DNA from: Guillardia theta CCMP2712
Taxonomy: Eukaryota > Cryptophyceae > Pyrenomonadales > Geminigeraceae
Reading direction: 5' to 3'
DNA length: 51,442 nt
Assembly: GCF_000315625.1 (NCBI RefSeq)
Contig: NW_005434657.1
Coordinates: 21,539-72,980 of the forward strand
Below the pieces are notes generated by a model. It saw nothing but the letters and a program-made list of their open reading frames with translations, was not told the origin of the DNA and ran no database searches. Both the position numbers and the translations under genes were made by a program. Shown in pieces: positions 27,813-38,419 of this stretch (position 1 is its first letter; each line of letters begins with the position of its first letter).

Positions 27813-28202
27813 TTGTCCCGTCTAAAACCAACAGCTCTCACTGGCAGAAAGAAACTGATGCGGGAAAAACAGATGACTCTATACCAGGTGGGTGGGAGGC
27901 ATGAGCAGGAAGATTTCTCACGTGGCATGACTAGGATTCGTTGTCATCTCGGTGATATCCAAGAGAAACTTGGGGTACTCCACCAGACATTCTTTCATGC
28001 GTTAGCTGATTTCACTGAGCTAGGCGTGCATGTCCAAGACAGCGTCCGAGACCATTCAGGACAAAGCGGACTGGTATGCAGGATCAAATGCTTGAATCAT
28101 CCCCTCATTTTTCACAACACACAGGAGGAAAGGGTAACAAAAACGTCAGAACCAATTACTTGTTGGGCTTGGACGATTGATGCAAACAGACAGCTCGATT
28201 AA
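27813..28202 (+). CDS. Possible small gene or exons
   Basis: An open frame whose middle (MTRIRCHLGDIQEKLGVLHQ then TFFHALADFTELGVHVQD) has coding-like composition and is followed by a GTATGC donor at about 28075. No domain is recognised and no neighbouring exon could be assigned. The start is arbitrary. 27380-27810 shows nothing further. Confidence 0.3.
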   Translation: MSRLKPTALTGRKKLMREKQMTLYQVGGRHEQEDFSRGMTRIRCHLGDIQEKLGVLHQTFFHALADFTELGVHVQDSVRDHSGQSGLVCRIKCLNHPLIFHNTQEERVTKTSEPITCWAWTIDANRQLD

Positions 28203-28256
28203 ACCCATAACTTTAGTCCTTACACTCAGAGAAAAAGCTTGTACAGCATAGGCCTG

Positions 28257-28825
28257 CTAAATTACAGCCAACACACTGGCAACGATCATCTGTTCTGCCT
28301 CATCAAGAGGTTTTTTTTGCGCAGCGATTTGCCAGTGAGGCGAGAAGTCTGGTTTCCTGAAACCAATCAAATCACTAAAGATGTGGGAAACTAGACGTCA
28401 CGTACATGTCCTGTTCTTGCACCACTGATCAAGAAGAACGCGCTCATCTTCATGGTTTCAGCATTGAATTGAAGACATACATGATTACGAAGCATGTCGG
28501 ACTGTGCGGCATTCTGAGCTTGATTGTGAAATCGTCCGTCTCATCACTGATGGCGGTGAGCAACAGTTGAGGTAAAAAAATGCAAATTCCACCTGGAAAT
28601 CCTGTTATGCTTGAGTTCTTTGTTCTTTGTTCGAAAGACATGCAGCCTAGGGAAAGAAAGAAATCAAGTAGAGCGCGCCGAATCACGAGTACAAGGCAAA
28701 AAATGACGCAAGAACCTGCGATACAGGAAGTGGCTCCTAATCCAAATTGCGATAGCAGTATGCAATTCATCTGAGTTCTCAATATACGGTAGCAAGTTTC
28801 CAAAAGCGATGGCAGGAGGGTCCAT
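28257..28825 (-). CDS. Small intron-containing gene, unknown function
   Basis: The ATG at 28825 opens MDPPAIAFGNLLPYIENSDE then LHTAIAIWIRSHFLYR, ending at an AG|GTTCTT donor. A second exon (RLHVFRTKNKELKHNRIS) is bounded by TTTCCCTAG and a GTGGAA donor. Further exons read AQNAAQSDMLRNHVCLQFNA then ETMKMSAFFLISGARTG (about 28420-28530) and KPDFSPHWQIAAQKKPLDEA then EQMIVASVLAVI, ending at TAG (28257-28259). Segment phases are not all reconciled, so the assembled protein is not certain, but codon structure and splice sites agree with one gene. No family is recognised. Confidence 0.45.
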
Positions 28826-29099
28826 GGGAGGTTGACACCTTCATATAAACCCTAGAAACAGACAAGTAAGAAAGAAATATCAAATCCATGTTTGAAATGG
28901 ATGTTGCTGTTTCAACTTTGTACCTCTTGCTGTTGGCCCTCGTACTCTTCAAGGATCACTTGAGCTCAGGCTACTAGTTCTCCATGCTATCACCCATTCA
29001 GATCAATCTCATGTCCCTCCCTCCGCTTCCCTGCCCTTGCAAAACGTGCACTGTCGGCACCGCTAAGTACATGGCTGCATTCTTTCAGGTAGTACCAAG

Positions 29100-29279
29100 A
29101 TGATGGGAGACCAGACGCAACCCCTACCCCAGACCAGACCCCAGACAGTACCCCAGACCCAGCCGCTCAGCCTGAGACCCAGCCCCAGAGCAGCCCCAGA
29201 CCTTTACCCAGACCCCTACCATCCCATGTACCATCCTGCCTACCAGTACCCCCATAATTTATACTACTCGAAGGGGTAG
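29100..29279 (+). CDS. 59-residue Pro/Gln/Tyr-rich ORF or 3' exon
   Basis: ATG at 29100, stop TAG at 29277-29279. The sequence opens MMGDQTQPLPQTRPQTVPQT, then becomes Tyr/His/Pro-rich (DLYPDPYHPMYHPAYQYPHN) and ends LYYSKG. It follows CATTCTTTCAG, a good splice acceptor at about 29080-29090, so it may be a terminal exon. A 26-residue hydrophobic ORF resembling a signal peptide (MDVAVSTLYLLLLALVLFKD, 28897-28977) lies just upstream, but I could not find a splice that joins the two in frame. Confidence 0.35.
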   Translation: MMGDQTQPLPQTRPQTVPQTQPLSLRPSPRAAPDLYPDPYHPMYHPAYQYPHNLYYSKG

Positions 29280-29367
29280 AAGAACTTTCAGTTGGAAATC
29301 GGTCCGCTTAGCAGGACTGTGAGTTGCCAACCGTCTCACATGCTCTCTATCGAGCTCTTCTCTCGTG

Positions 29368-30010
29368 CTCTTCATACTCTCTCTATCTCATACTCTCTCT
29401 ATCTCATACTCTCTCTATCTCATACTCTCTCTATCTCATACTCTCTCTATCTCATACTCTCTATCTCATACCCTCTCTATCTCATACCCTCTCTATCTCA
29501 TACTCTCTCTATCTCATACTCTCTCTATCTCATACTCTCTCTATCTCATACTCTGTCTATCTCATACTCTCTCTATCTCATACTCTCTCTATATCATACT
29601 CTCTCTATCTCATACTCTCTCTATCTCATACTCTCTCTATCTCATACTCTCTCTATCTCATACTCTCTCTATCTCATACTCTGTCTATCTCATACTCTCT
29701 CTATCTCATACTCTCTCTATCTCATACTCTCTCTATCTCATACTCTGTCTATCTCATACTCTCTCTATCTCATACTCTCTCTATCTCATACTCTCTCTAT
29801 CTCATACTCTCTCTATATCATACTCTCTCTATCTCATACTCTCTCTATCTCATACTCTCTCTATCTCATACTCTCTCTATATCATACTCTCTCTATCTCA
29901 TACTCTCTCTATATCATACTCTCTCTATCTCATACCCTCTCTATCTCATACTCTCTCTATCTCATACTCTCTCTATTTCATACTCTGTCTATCTCATACC
30001 CTCTCTATCT
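29368..30010. repeat. 16-bp minisatellite, about 40 copies
   Basis: The unit is CATACTCTCTCTATCT, with scattered variants (TCTGTCTAT, CCCTCTCTAT, TATATCAT). One unit (about 29456-29470) is 2 bp short. All three plus frames stay open for 220-280 codons with a 16-residue period (LSLSHTLSISYSLYLI); these are by-products of the repeat. The variants are distributed in patches, a sign of unequal crossing over. Confidence 0.95.
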
Positions 30011-30162
30011 CACGTTCTATATCTGCTCATGCTCCTTGTCTACTCATGCTCTAGTATCGTGGCTCTCCTACTGTTTGATAGTGATGATAGTAACAAGGAT
30101 GAACATGACGACACTGATTGACAAAGACGTCGGACCATGATCACGAGACGACGACGACGACG

Positions 30163-30165
30163 AGT

Positions 30166-30197
<32 letters not shown>
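30163..30197. repeat. ATG trinucleotide microsatellite
   Basis: About eleven GAT/ATG units. Confidence 0.95.
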
Positions 30198-30317
30198 CGG
30201 ACGATGATAATCATCATGGAGGAGGACGAGGAGGATGTCACAAAATGACGGTTCTTAACCTGTGCAATCAAACCTTACAAAGCAGTGACGCATTGATATT
30301 ATATTGACATAATGTAG

Positions 30318-31309
30318 ATGGAGCTTTTCCCCAAGCCTCCTCCATGCACGTCCATGTACTACACCAGCATACCTGAAGCAAGTTTGAAGACTTCTGCCAA
30401 GTCGTGGAGGCGAAGTTCGTCCTCTTACGGCGACTTCTTCTCGACTATTCCTTTGCAGCAGATCGAAGAGAGATTGAATTCAATCGCAACCAACACTGAG
30501 GTGACAACCATGTTCACAGCGCTCAGGCTCATGCACATGCACATGCTGCTGATCCCTCTCCTGTCTATGTGATTCAACTGCTCTTTCTCCCCTCCTGCGC
30601 TTCTGCCTGCCCCATCAACTTTCCTCCTAACACATATCTTCTTCGGCGCTCCTGGACCTGGTCCTCCTGACTTCCTCTGCAGGCGTTCGATCGGGAGCTT
30701 GAGTCAGAAGATCCTCCTCCCTTCGTCTCGACCTCTCATGCCTCTCATGCCCCCATGCCTGACCGAGCCATCCAGCAGCACTTCATTCACAAGCGCACTT
30801 CTGCCTCCCTCGTCGATGGCAGTGGTCAAGCGCAGGTGGTCGAGATCCCGCTGGAGCTCGCGGCTCCCAACTTCTACTTCTTGAGGGACGCGGACGGGTC
30901 GAGGAGGGTGCTGGAGGTCACAGACCCTTCGCTCCCTCCGACCAAGACCAGACACGAGGAGGCGATGGCAACCAGCAGCGTGCGATCCATGTCCAACGTG
31001 CAGAACTCGGGGATGCAGACTAGACACCAGAAGGACTTTGTGGACATGCAGTCGCGTGCGGACAAGTTGGAGAAGCGAGCCAGAGAGATCGGAGCAGAGC
31101 GAGAGCAGCGCGCGGCCAGCACAGGCGCCTACGGAGAGACGGAGCGGATGACGATTCCTCGTGTGTTCAAGTATGAGCACGGTGCAACGTTGACGAAGCG
31201 CGATGTGGAGATCATGATGAAAACGAGAAAGCCAAACCCTCACCCCCCTAGCGCGACGGTGGCGACGGCAGGAGAACTTATCTACTCCTCCGCGGAGGAC
31301 GTTATGTGA
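30318..31309 (+). CDS. Coiled-coil protein of about 269 residues, two exons
   Basis: Exon 1 (30318-30500) starts MELFPKPPPCTSMYYTSIPE and ends IATNTE at GAG|GTGACA. Exon 2 (30683-31309) follows CTTCCTCTGCAG and starts AFDRELESEDPPPFVSTS; the join keeps phase 0. It continues through QQHFIHKRTSASLVDG and VVEIPLELAAPNFYFLRDAD. A predicted coiled coil of charged residues (MQSRADKLEKRAREIGAERE) occupies about residues 190-215, and the C-terminus is basic (ATLTKRDVEIMMKTRK). No family is recognised. Only plus-strand reading gives this continuity, and the intron is 182 nt. Confidence 0.6.
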
Positions 31310-31349
31310 GATGAGCTAGACAGGCGGCAGGTGGAGGTCTTTGATTGCC

Positions 31350-33330
31350 TCATGCATCTGGGCTCTTGTAAATGTCTTCGTCCGATAGATCTTCAAAGTC
31401 GTCCTGCAGAAAGTCAGTGACGAGCAGGAGGAGCGAGGAAGAGGGGGAGGGGGAGGGGGAGGGTCAGGCACTCGGCCAGTGAAAGCCAGGAACTTCACCG
31501 AATAATCTTCGCATTCGAAGTTTCCAAGCTCGAGCAGCTTCATCGAAGTGTGATCCGTCAAATTCTCCCATGCGCACTCCTGCACAACCTTGTGAGCCTC
31601 GTGGCCTCCTCCTTCTCAATGTTTTCATTTCCAACCTTGCCAACCCGTCCGCTCTCCTTGTCCCTCTCGCTTGCATCCTCGAAGTTCTCTCCACTCCCTC
31701 CGAACTGCTCAGAGACCTGCCGCTCTGTGCTGTCGTCCTCGAAGTCGTCCTCGTACATCTGTTCCATAAGCAGCCGTCTCCTCCTCTCCTCTCTGTTACC
31801 TCAGACTCCTCCCGCTTGCTAATACGACTTTGTTCCTCCATGCCCGGCGGAATGTCATGCCTGGTGACCGGGCATCAAAGGGGGAGGGGGAGAGAAAGAG
31901 ACAGTAAGGGAGGAAGCGCGCAGGGAATGGAGAGGAGGGAAGAGGAGAAGAGCGGGTGACGAAGTGAAGTCACAGGGGAGGAGGGGAGGCGATCATGCTA
32001 ACATGCTATCGTCAATCCAGATCAGCTGGCTGTTTCCCTTGAGACTGTCTTGGCTAAACGGGCTGCGGCCTTTCTCACACTCGTGCCATGGACAGTCTTC
32101 TCACCTGTCTTCCTGCTCCTGCCCGTCTCCAGCAGAGCTGGGCAGCTGGGACAAAGATTTCATGCTCGTCTCAACCAAGAGGATCTTCCGTGGCTTGACT
32201 TGGGTGCCTTGCTCCTGCTCCCGCTTACCCTCCTCTCGTCCCTCATCTGTTGCAAGGCATCAGCAATGCCTCACCGACCAAAACGTTTCACCTCCGTCCT
32301 CCTCAGCGGTTTGTCCTTTTGAATCGTCCCTGGCATACGCGTGGAGGAGACGGACGTAGCTGTCCTGTGAGGTGTCGCCGCTTTTCTGGAGGCAGAGACG
32401 AGCGTCTTCATCGAGCCTCTGCTTGGGAGAATCTACTTCCTCCTTGATGGGAATGTTGATCTGCGAGGGTTGAGCGGCGGCTGGGCAGAGAGAGGACAAG
32501 ACCTGACTGAGATCTGAAAGATCCTTCATGTCCCCTGCATACTTCTCGTCCTCGACGGGACTTCCAACGGGACACTGTGAGGAGAGTGAGTGAAATTTCA
32601 GGGCAGAAAGAGCAAAATGGAAGAGAAATGAGATGGAAGAGGAAAGAAAGAAGTCCGAACATTCAAAAACCCGTAAGATTTGTGCTCAACTTCCATCTCG
32701 AGCGGTGAAGGCATTCTCCATGCTGTTTCAAGAACATTAGGAGGAGGAAGAGGAGAACATCAGGGGGTGACCTGAAGAAGGCTTGGAAGGACATGAGCTC
32801 TCCTGGCTGGTGGAAGACTCGTCGGCAAGGTACTTGTGGGCCGAAGATGGCGTCCCTCTTTCTTGTCATGAGCTCCTCCTCCTCCTCCTTGCTCGCATAC
32901 CTTGAATCCTGTACCTCGTTCTCGATGTTCACGATGACTCTGTGGATCCGCTGCAGGCGAAGGGTGAGGAGGATGAGGGAAAGTAGAAGCTAGGAGAAGA
33001 CGGGGGAGGAAGGGGACAAGGGAAGGTGACAAACTAATGCAACTGAGAAGCAGATGGAGATCGATCAAGAGGATGCCGGCGAAGAGAAACTTACTGGAGT
33101 TCGATCGGTTGACATGTTTGAAGCAGAATGCTCGAGGTTTCTGGGGTTGTCTTGACCAACAGTGAGCCCTTCGAATCAAAGAGCCGCATGAACCTTCTGC
33201 TGCCCGTCGAGATGAGTGCGAAGATTTCCAGTCCAGAAAGTTTCTCTTTGCTCTGCTGCTGACGGCAGAGCTCATCTCACTCTGCTCTTCCTTCTCCACT
33301 GACATGTCCTGCCACCACGTTTGACAAAGG
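31350..33330 (-). CDS. Acidic unknown protein, multi-intron
   Basis: Exon-like segments read leftwards: DELCRQQQSKEKLSGLEIFA, LISTGSRRFMRLFDSKGSLL and VKTTPETSSILLQTCQPIEL (33110-33270); VIVNIENEVQDSRYASKEEE then ELMTRKRDAIFGPQ (32840-32935); PSPLEMEVEHKSYGFLNVR (32660-32710); CPVGSPVEDEKYAGDMKDLS then QINIPIKEEVDSPKQRLDED (32300-32575); PRKILLVETSMKSLSQLPSS (about 32160); MEQMYEDDFEDDSTERQVSE (about 31750); and a last exon DDFEDLSDEDIYKSPDA ending at TGA 31350-31352. The 3' half is strongly acidic. Several exon phases are ambiguous (two frames are plausible at 31460-31580), so the full protein is not established. No known domain is recognised. Confidence 0.45.
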
Positions 33331-33448
33331 AAGAAGAGGAAGAGCAGGAAAAGAGGCAGAGAATTTGAGAAAGACGAGGTGGAGAGGGAGGATATCATAG
33401 AGGAGGGGTGTTGCTGTCGAAGATGTTGGTAGGGTAGTATTGGCTGTA

Positions 33449-33500
33449 AGTGGAGGAGGAGGAGGAGGAGGAGGAGAAGGAGGAGGTGGTGGTGGTGGTG
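33449..33500. repeat. GGA/GGT trinucleotide tract
   Basis: A run of GGA then GGT triplets between the start of the acidic gene and the 3' end of the kinase gene. Confidence 0.9.
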
Positions 33501-33552
33501 GGGTGGAGGAAAAAGGAAAACGACCTCCGGCAACTTTATCTCAGGCAGAGAT

Positions 33553-35139
33553 TCACGGGTGAAGCAGACGGAAACCTTGAGATCTGGTTGTCAGGACACT
33601 TTTCTCTCGACTCCTCTCCTCAACCTCTTGCAGGAATTTTCTCTGAAGGACTTCCGAGACTGATGGACGTTTGGCCGGGTCTTGCTGCAGTAGGTCTGGG
33701 AGCAGAAGTCAACCAATCTCTCTGCACGTATCCATCCTTTCATCCTGAACCTCCCCTGCCCCCATCCTCTGTGCCTCTGGACTAAACTCATCTCGTAGTG
33801 TGCTCCCCTCCTCTTGTCCCTCCCCCCCTCACCTTCCACCAGCTTCGAGATGTCCTTCCCCCACTCGTCCTCGTTCACCGGCGGGAACTGCCAGCACGTC
33901 AGGAAGTGACGGAGGGCGGGAGGCCTCCACCTTCCCCTGCATGATGTTGAGAACTAGCTCGTTGAGGTTCTTCGCCTCGAACGCGTGACGTAGCATGACA
34001 ACCTCGTACAGCAGGCAGCCGACCGCCCACATATCAGACTTGTGGTTGTAGGGCTGGTTCTGGCACAGCTCTGGCGACATGTAGTAGGGAGTGCCAATGA
34101 CTGTGGACGCCATGTCCTCTGTCGAGCTGAGGGACTTTGAGATTCCAAAGTCTCCTAACTTGACGCTCGTCCTGTGGCTGCCGGGGGGCAGGCGCTTCAG
34201 ACACGCCTGCGGCACGTAGCCCTTGTGCTCGAGGTTCGACATCCCGTTGACCCGCTCGCTGAACCCGAAGGTCCATCCATCTCGTGCCTTGTGGGTCACG
34301 AAGAAGAGCCCGTCTTTCTTCACTTGCGGTGTGTACTTCCCCTCCTCCTGGGCCCCGCGCTCCTCCTTCCAGTCGCTCACAGCCATCTGTCGCTCAGGCA
34401 CGATGAAGACATTCTGTGACTTGAGGTCGCGATGAAGAATTCGCTTCTCCTCATGGAGGTACCTCAGGGCCTCCAGGATCTGCGCCAGCCACTCCAGCAC
34501 CTGCTCCATGGTAAAAGTGCGCGAGGAGGACCGGGCTGCTCGGATCTGCGAGTGCAAGTCTCCTCCGCTGCAGAACGCCATGACGATGCAGAGGTGGCTG
34601 TCGCGGATGAAGGAGTCCTTGTAGGCGACGATGTTCCTGTGCCTCAGCCGCTGCAGCATCTTCACCTCGTTGATCGCTTCCTTGTGCTCCTTGGAACCCT
34701 CCTCCACCACAAACACTCTCTTGAGCACCACGAAGCTGCTTGTAGTCCCTCGTCTCCGCGCAAGGTACACGCTGCCGTAGGACCCATGCCCGATGCGCTT
34801 GATGGCCTCATACCTGTCCGCTACGATGCCGCCCTCCATAAGGCCTCCGCCACCAGTCGTCAACTGCGAAGCTACGGCATTGCCAACCCTGAGCCCGAGG
34901 TCCACGTAATGTCTCCGGTTGCTGCTGACTCGCAGATGGAAGAAGCTTCGCGACTTGCTGTCACTCGCATGCTCGTCCAAGAATATCAAGCAACCTGCAC
35001 CTGCTTCCATCTCTGTTAGCGATTCCTCGCCATGCCACTTCGCCTCTCGATCCACATCTCTTCCCATCCCATCCCTTCCTCTTCTCTCTCGCTTTCTCGC
35101 ACTCCCTGCACTCAGCTTGACCTCGTTCACACTGCTCAT
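33553..35139 (-). CDS. NIMA-related (NEK) serine/threonine protein kinase
   Basis: The large exon (35139-33931) carries the kinase fold. It shows the glycine loop RIGHGSYGSVYLA, the lysine in VVLKRVFVVEE, HRDLKSQNVF (catalytic loop), KLGDFGISKSL and GTPYYMSPELCQNQPYNHKS, then SDMWAVGCLLYE. A 43-nt intron (33888-33930) joins ...NIMQGK to FPPVNEDEWGKDISKLVE, and a second intron (33696-33832) joins it to DLLQQDPAKRPSVSEVLQRK, ending at TGA 33553. Motif order and wording fit NEK kinases, which act on centrosomes, cilia and mitosis. The start could be 35139 or the internal ATG at 34839 just before the kinase domain. Unusually, about 75 extra residues lie between NVF and the VKLGDFG strand. Confidence 0.85.
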
Positions 35140-35274
35140 CCTCTTCTCTCCCCGCCCTCCCTCCTCTCCCTCCCCCTCTCAGCATGAGTCGCTCCCTAAA
35201 CAATTGAAACCTGCTCTTTTTCACTGCCTTTTACTGCCTAAAACCGTTGAACGGAAACCGCTGCGAGCTCTGGG

Positions 35275-35889
35275 ATGGCTCAAGTTGGCGGAGGCGCTGG
35301 AAGCGGAGGAGGAGACTGCATGAGGTGTGGAGGAGGAGGACGGAAGCGCTGCTCAGCATGCAAGAGGGTCGTGTACTGCTCGAGAGACTGCCAGAGGTTG
35401 GACTGGGAGAGGCACAAGCAGGAATGCAATAAGGAGCAGATGAAGTGGAGAGCAGGTGGTGGCAGGGAGGAGTCGCTAAAGGATTGGAAGCGAGAAGAAG
35501 GAGAAATGGCCGTTGATGCATTGCAAGACCATGACTCTCCCTTCTTCCGATCTTCTCTGCGCGTCGCCAACGTTCCGGGCTCCTCCTCTCCATCCCCATC
35601 ACCACCCGGTTCTCCTCTCACGAGTGGGATTCGCATCCTGGCAGACGGGACCCATCAGATGTTCGTGGCAGGAAGGATGTGCGACCGAGACGGTTTCCCC
35701 CTCCCCCTGGAGAGCAAGTTGTCGAGGCCCGAAGTGCGCGTCGTCCCTTGTGTGGGGTGCGGTGGGCAGGGGAGGGTGTCCACAACATGTGACGGGATAG
35801 TGAGAACTGAGTACTGCAGCAAGTGCGAGGGAGAAGGAGCCATCGTCATGAGCTATGGCGCAATGGAGACGAACAGGTCGGTTGCATGA
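35275..35889 (+). CDS. MYND zinc-finger protein with DnaJ-type CxxCxGxG motifs
   Basis: 204 codons in one exon. Residues about 15-52 form a MYND finger: CMRCGGGGRKRCSACK then VVYCSRDCQRLDWERHKQEC, supplying the CxxC, CxxC, YCSxxCQ and HxxxC ligands. After a Ser/Pro-rich linker, a second zinc-type unit appears near the C-terminus: CVGCGGQG and CSKCEGEG, spaced by about 22 residues, as in the DnaJ/PSY zinc repeats. MYND fingers usually bind proline-rich partners; the CxxCxGxG unit suggests chaperone-like or thiol roles. It is divergent from the NEK kinase gene, with only 135 bp between the putative starts. Confidence 0.8.
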   Translation: MAQVGGGAGSGGGDCMRCGGGGRKRCSACKRVVYCSRDCQRLDWERHKQECNKEQMKWRAGGGREESLKDWKREEGEMAVDALQDHDSPFFRSSLRVANVPGSSSPSPSPPGSPLTSGIRILADGTHQMFVAGRMCDRDGFPLPLESKLSRPEVRVVPCVGCGGQGRVSTTCDGIVRTEYCSKCEGEGAIVMSYGAMETNRSVA

Positions 35890-35991
35890 GGGTAGGAGGC
35901 ACATGAAATAGACTTGTACACCTTAATTGTTTATCGCAATGGCTCAACCTGTACCAATGATTGCCACATGGTGCATCCCATGGCGGGAGGA

Positions 35992-38412
35992 TCATCGAAT
36001 GGCAGATGAAACGACGTTTGCGAGCCTGCGTTTCACACTGTGAGCGAAGTGCCGACCTACCTCACGGCACCTGAAGGTGGGATGAGCGTATCGGAGGGTG
36101 TGGAGCAGCCAAAGGAAGGAGGAAAGAACCTGCGAGAGACGGGGGTCAGAGCTCATGACTAACACCTTGATGAGACGATCGTCCATACCACAAGAGATCC
36201 AGCTTGATGCGATGCTGCAAGCTCTACTGGAACTCCTCCCCACAAAGTTCCAACGCCGAGGCTGATTTGCAGGAGCAGAGCGCCTGGAGCGCCGTGAGAC
36301 TCTTGCGATGACAAGAGACTGAACTATCAGAGGCGTGAGCCAACCTGCTACCAGCCGCATCGCGTTGTTGACACGCTTAGGGAGCTTGATGCTGCTGGCC
36401 ATGTAGAATGTGGCGAGAGCGCCTGCACCGGGTGTCTATCAAGGATGAAAGGAGGAAGCTTTCTCTAACCCGTCAGTGTGGAGTAGGCCAGCATGCGATG
36501 GTTGAACTGAACAGCAGGAATGTGCTCTGTGAAGTTCCTCCATCCCAATCGGTCCTCCCACAGATCCTTTTTCTCGCATCAGATCAAAATTTTCTCCCTC
36601 TTTTACCCTCTTCGCAAACCTTTGGGATGAATCTTCCTCCCATCAGCGGCCAATCATTGTAGGCAAGGCCTGCATGATTTCCTGCCACAAATCCTCCAGA
36701 GAAGGCCGTCAACCCTGCAAACGCTGCAGCTCCATGGGCGACCTGCCTGCATGAACGTGACCAAGCATTCATACATCGAATCTTCAAACCTGAACCACCA
36801 CATCTTCTTTGCCGTCTGGTCGCAAGCAGTTGCAATTCGACGCTTGTCGATGAGACCAAGTCCTATAGACAAAGTGATCAATAGAAGCTCGTTTCTCCAC
36901 AGCTGCGCACCAAACCAAAAGAGAAGCATGTAGATTGTAATCGCCGAGGAAAGGTGAGCGGTCAACCTACATGAAGAGAATAAATATTCGAAAAATAGCC
37001 TTTTGAAGCACCTGTATGGGCTGACAGCTGCAAATTGAGTGTTGAACTGCCAATCTTCTGCAGATTCCTACAGCAACAGACCGACAATAAGACAAATAGA
37101 AAATATTCAAATCGTTCACCAATTGCATCTTTTCTTTCTGCAGACCGCTTTTGACCATCCACCATCCAACAAGTCCTTGCAACCCTCCGAGAGTAAACAA
37201 GAAACCGACTTGTTTCTATGATTGCAGCAATCTGAGTTCAGAGCGCTAACAATCTTTTTCATCACCGGAATGGGCCCTTTCAAGTATCCTCGTGAAGCGA
37301 AGTAAACCAGAGGAACGGTGAAAACAACCCCGATCAGACTGCAGCTGAATCAGGCGGTATTCAAACCTCTGTCAACCTTCACCGTCCGAACATACGATGA
37401 GACCACTCCATGTAGTAGATGAACTTGAAATCTTGAAGAGTAAAGTTTTCATATTGACGTTTCATTATCCACTCGGGGTATGTCTTGAATTCCTACCATG
37501 CTGTAAGAGCAGAAAGTCACCTTGAAATTTTATACCTCAAACTCTGCCATCCACTCTTCTTCTGTCATCGGCGGAATCTCACTGCAGCCTTGTCTCAACA
37601 CCACAAGTGCCATCTCTCATCTCACCTATGTGGCTTCCATTTGACCATGGACAAACCGGAACCAGTGAGACGCGTCAATCCACCAAGAACGACCATGGCA
37701 ATGACCTGTATTGGTTCAAGTCAGTATCGGGCAACAACCAATCCTTGATCACCATGCCAGAAACTACAATCAACCAGTAGCCTACTGAGCGATCGCCTTT
37801 GCTGTACCAGACTCCTTCCAGTTGAACGATGTTGGTATCGTCAAGTTTCTAAGAAATCATAAGACATTTTCTGCTGAACATGTCAGTACCTGATGCTCTG
37901 GCACAGCTGATGTTGACAAATGCTTCTGCTCCCCGATCGCAGCTGACGAATTCTATGACTTCCCAGTAAGAATCGGCAAGCAAGAGTGGTTGTCCGTCAG
38001 TCACATGAGGTCTATTCGATGGCAACAGTCTCGACAGGACATGAGAGTTCACACCTTGAATCACGAATGACTATCCTGAGGAAATTCCAATATCATCTTT
38101 CTCACCAGGTTGTATCAGCCGTTTACATGCGTCCCCCAGGCCAAGATATCGATTCTGGATGTGACTGAAGCTCCGCGTCGTAAGCGTGATGTGCGGCTTG
38201 ACGGTGAACTACTTCAGCTCTCAGCCTTCGATACACACCAACACAATTTTGATCAGCTTGACCTTATAGCTTGTTGACAGCGTGGAATAGTGAGATCGGA
38301 AACTAGAGGAGAGACGGCTGAATTTGTGAGGATTATCATGAGACCAGACTAAAATCAAGACTTACCTCTGCAACGAACGGACGCAATCCACATTCCCTCG
38401 TAGGGCCTGCAT
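35992..38412 (-). CDS. COX15: Heme A synthase, COX15/CtaA family, mitochondrial
   Basis: The enzyme oxidises the C8 methyl of heme O to give heme A for cytochrome c oxidase in the inner mitochondrial membrane. Exons read leftwards follow the family order: a likely presequence ([18 protein letters not shown] at 38412, then [13 protein letters not shown]), [32 protein letters not shown] (about 37640-37690), [29 protein letters not shown] (about 37390-37430), [37 protein letters not shown] (37140-37190), [17 protein letters not shown] (about 36920-36967), [20 protein letters not shown] then [18 protein letters not shown] (36600-36740), [20 protein letters not shown] then [10 protein letters not shown] (36190-36270) and [17 protein letters not shown]. 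Conserved His ligands in SHR, TAHL, AHG and SHQAG are present. GNHAG replaces the usual GLDAG. At least ten short introns; some borders are approximate. Confidence 0.85.
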
Positions 38413-38419
38413 TACCAGG

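Noticed and set aside
29292-30140. Three overlapping frames of 229-282 codons across the 16-bp repeat
   Set aside because: All three plus frames are open because of unit composition; this is repeat translation and not a gene.
32760-33533. 257-codon minus-strand frame
   Set aside because: It runs through poly-His/Leu encoded by GGA/GGT tracts and through apparent introns; the spliced exons in other frames read better.
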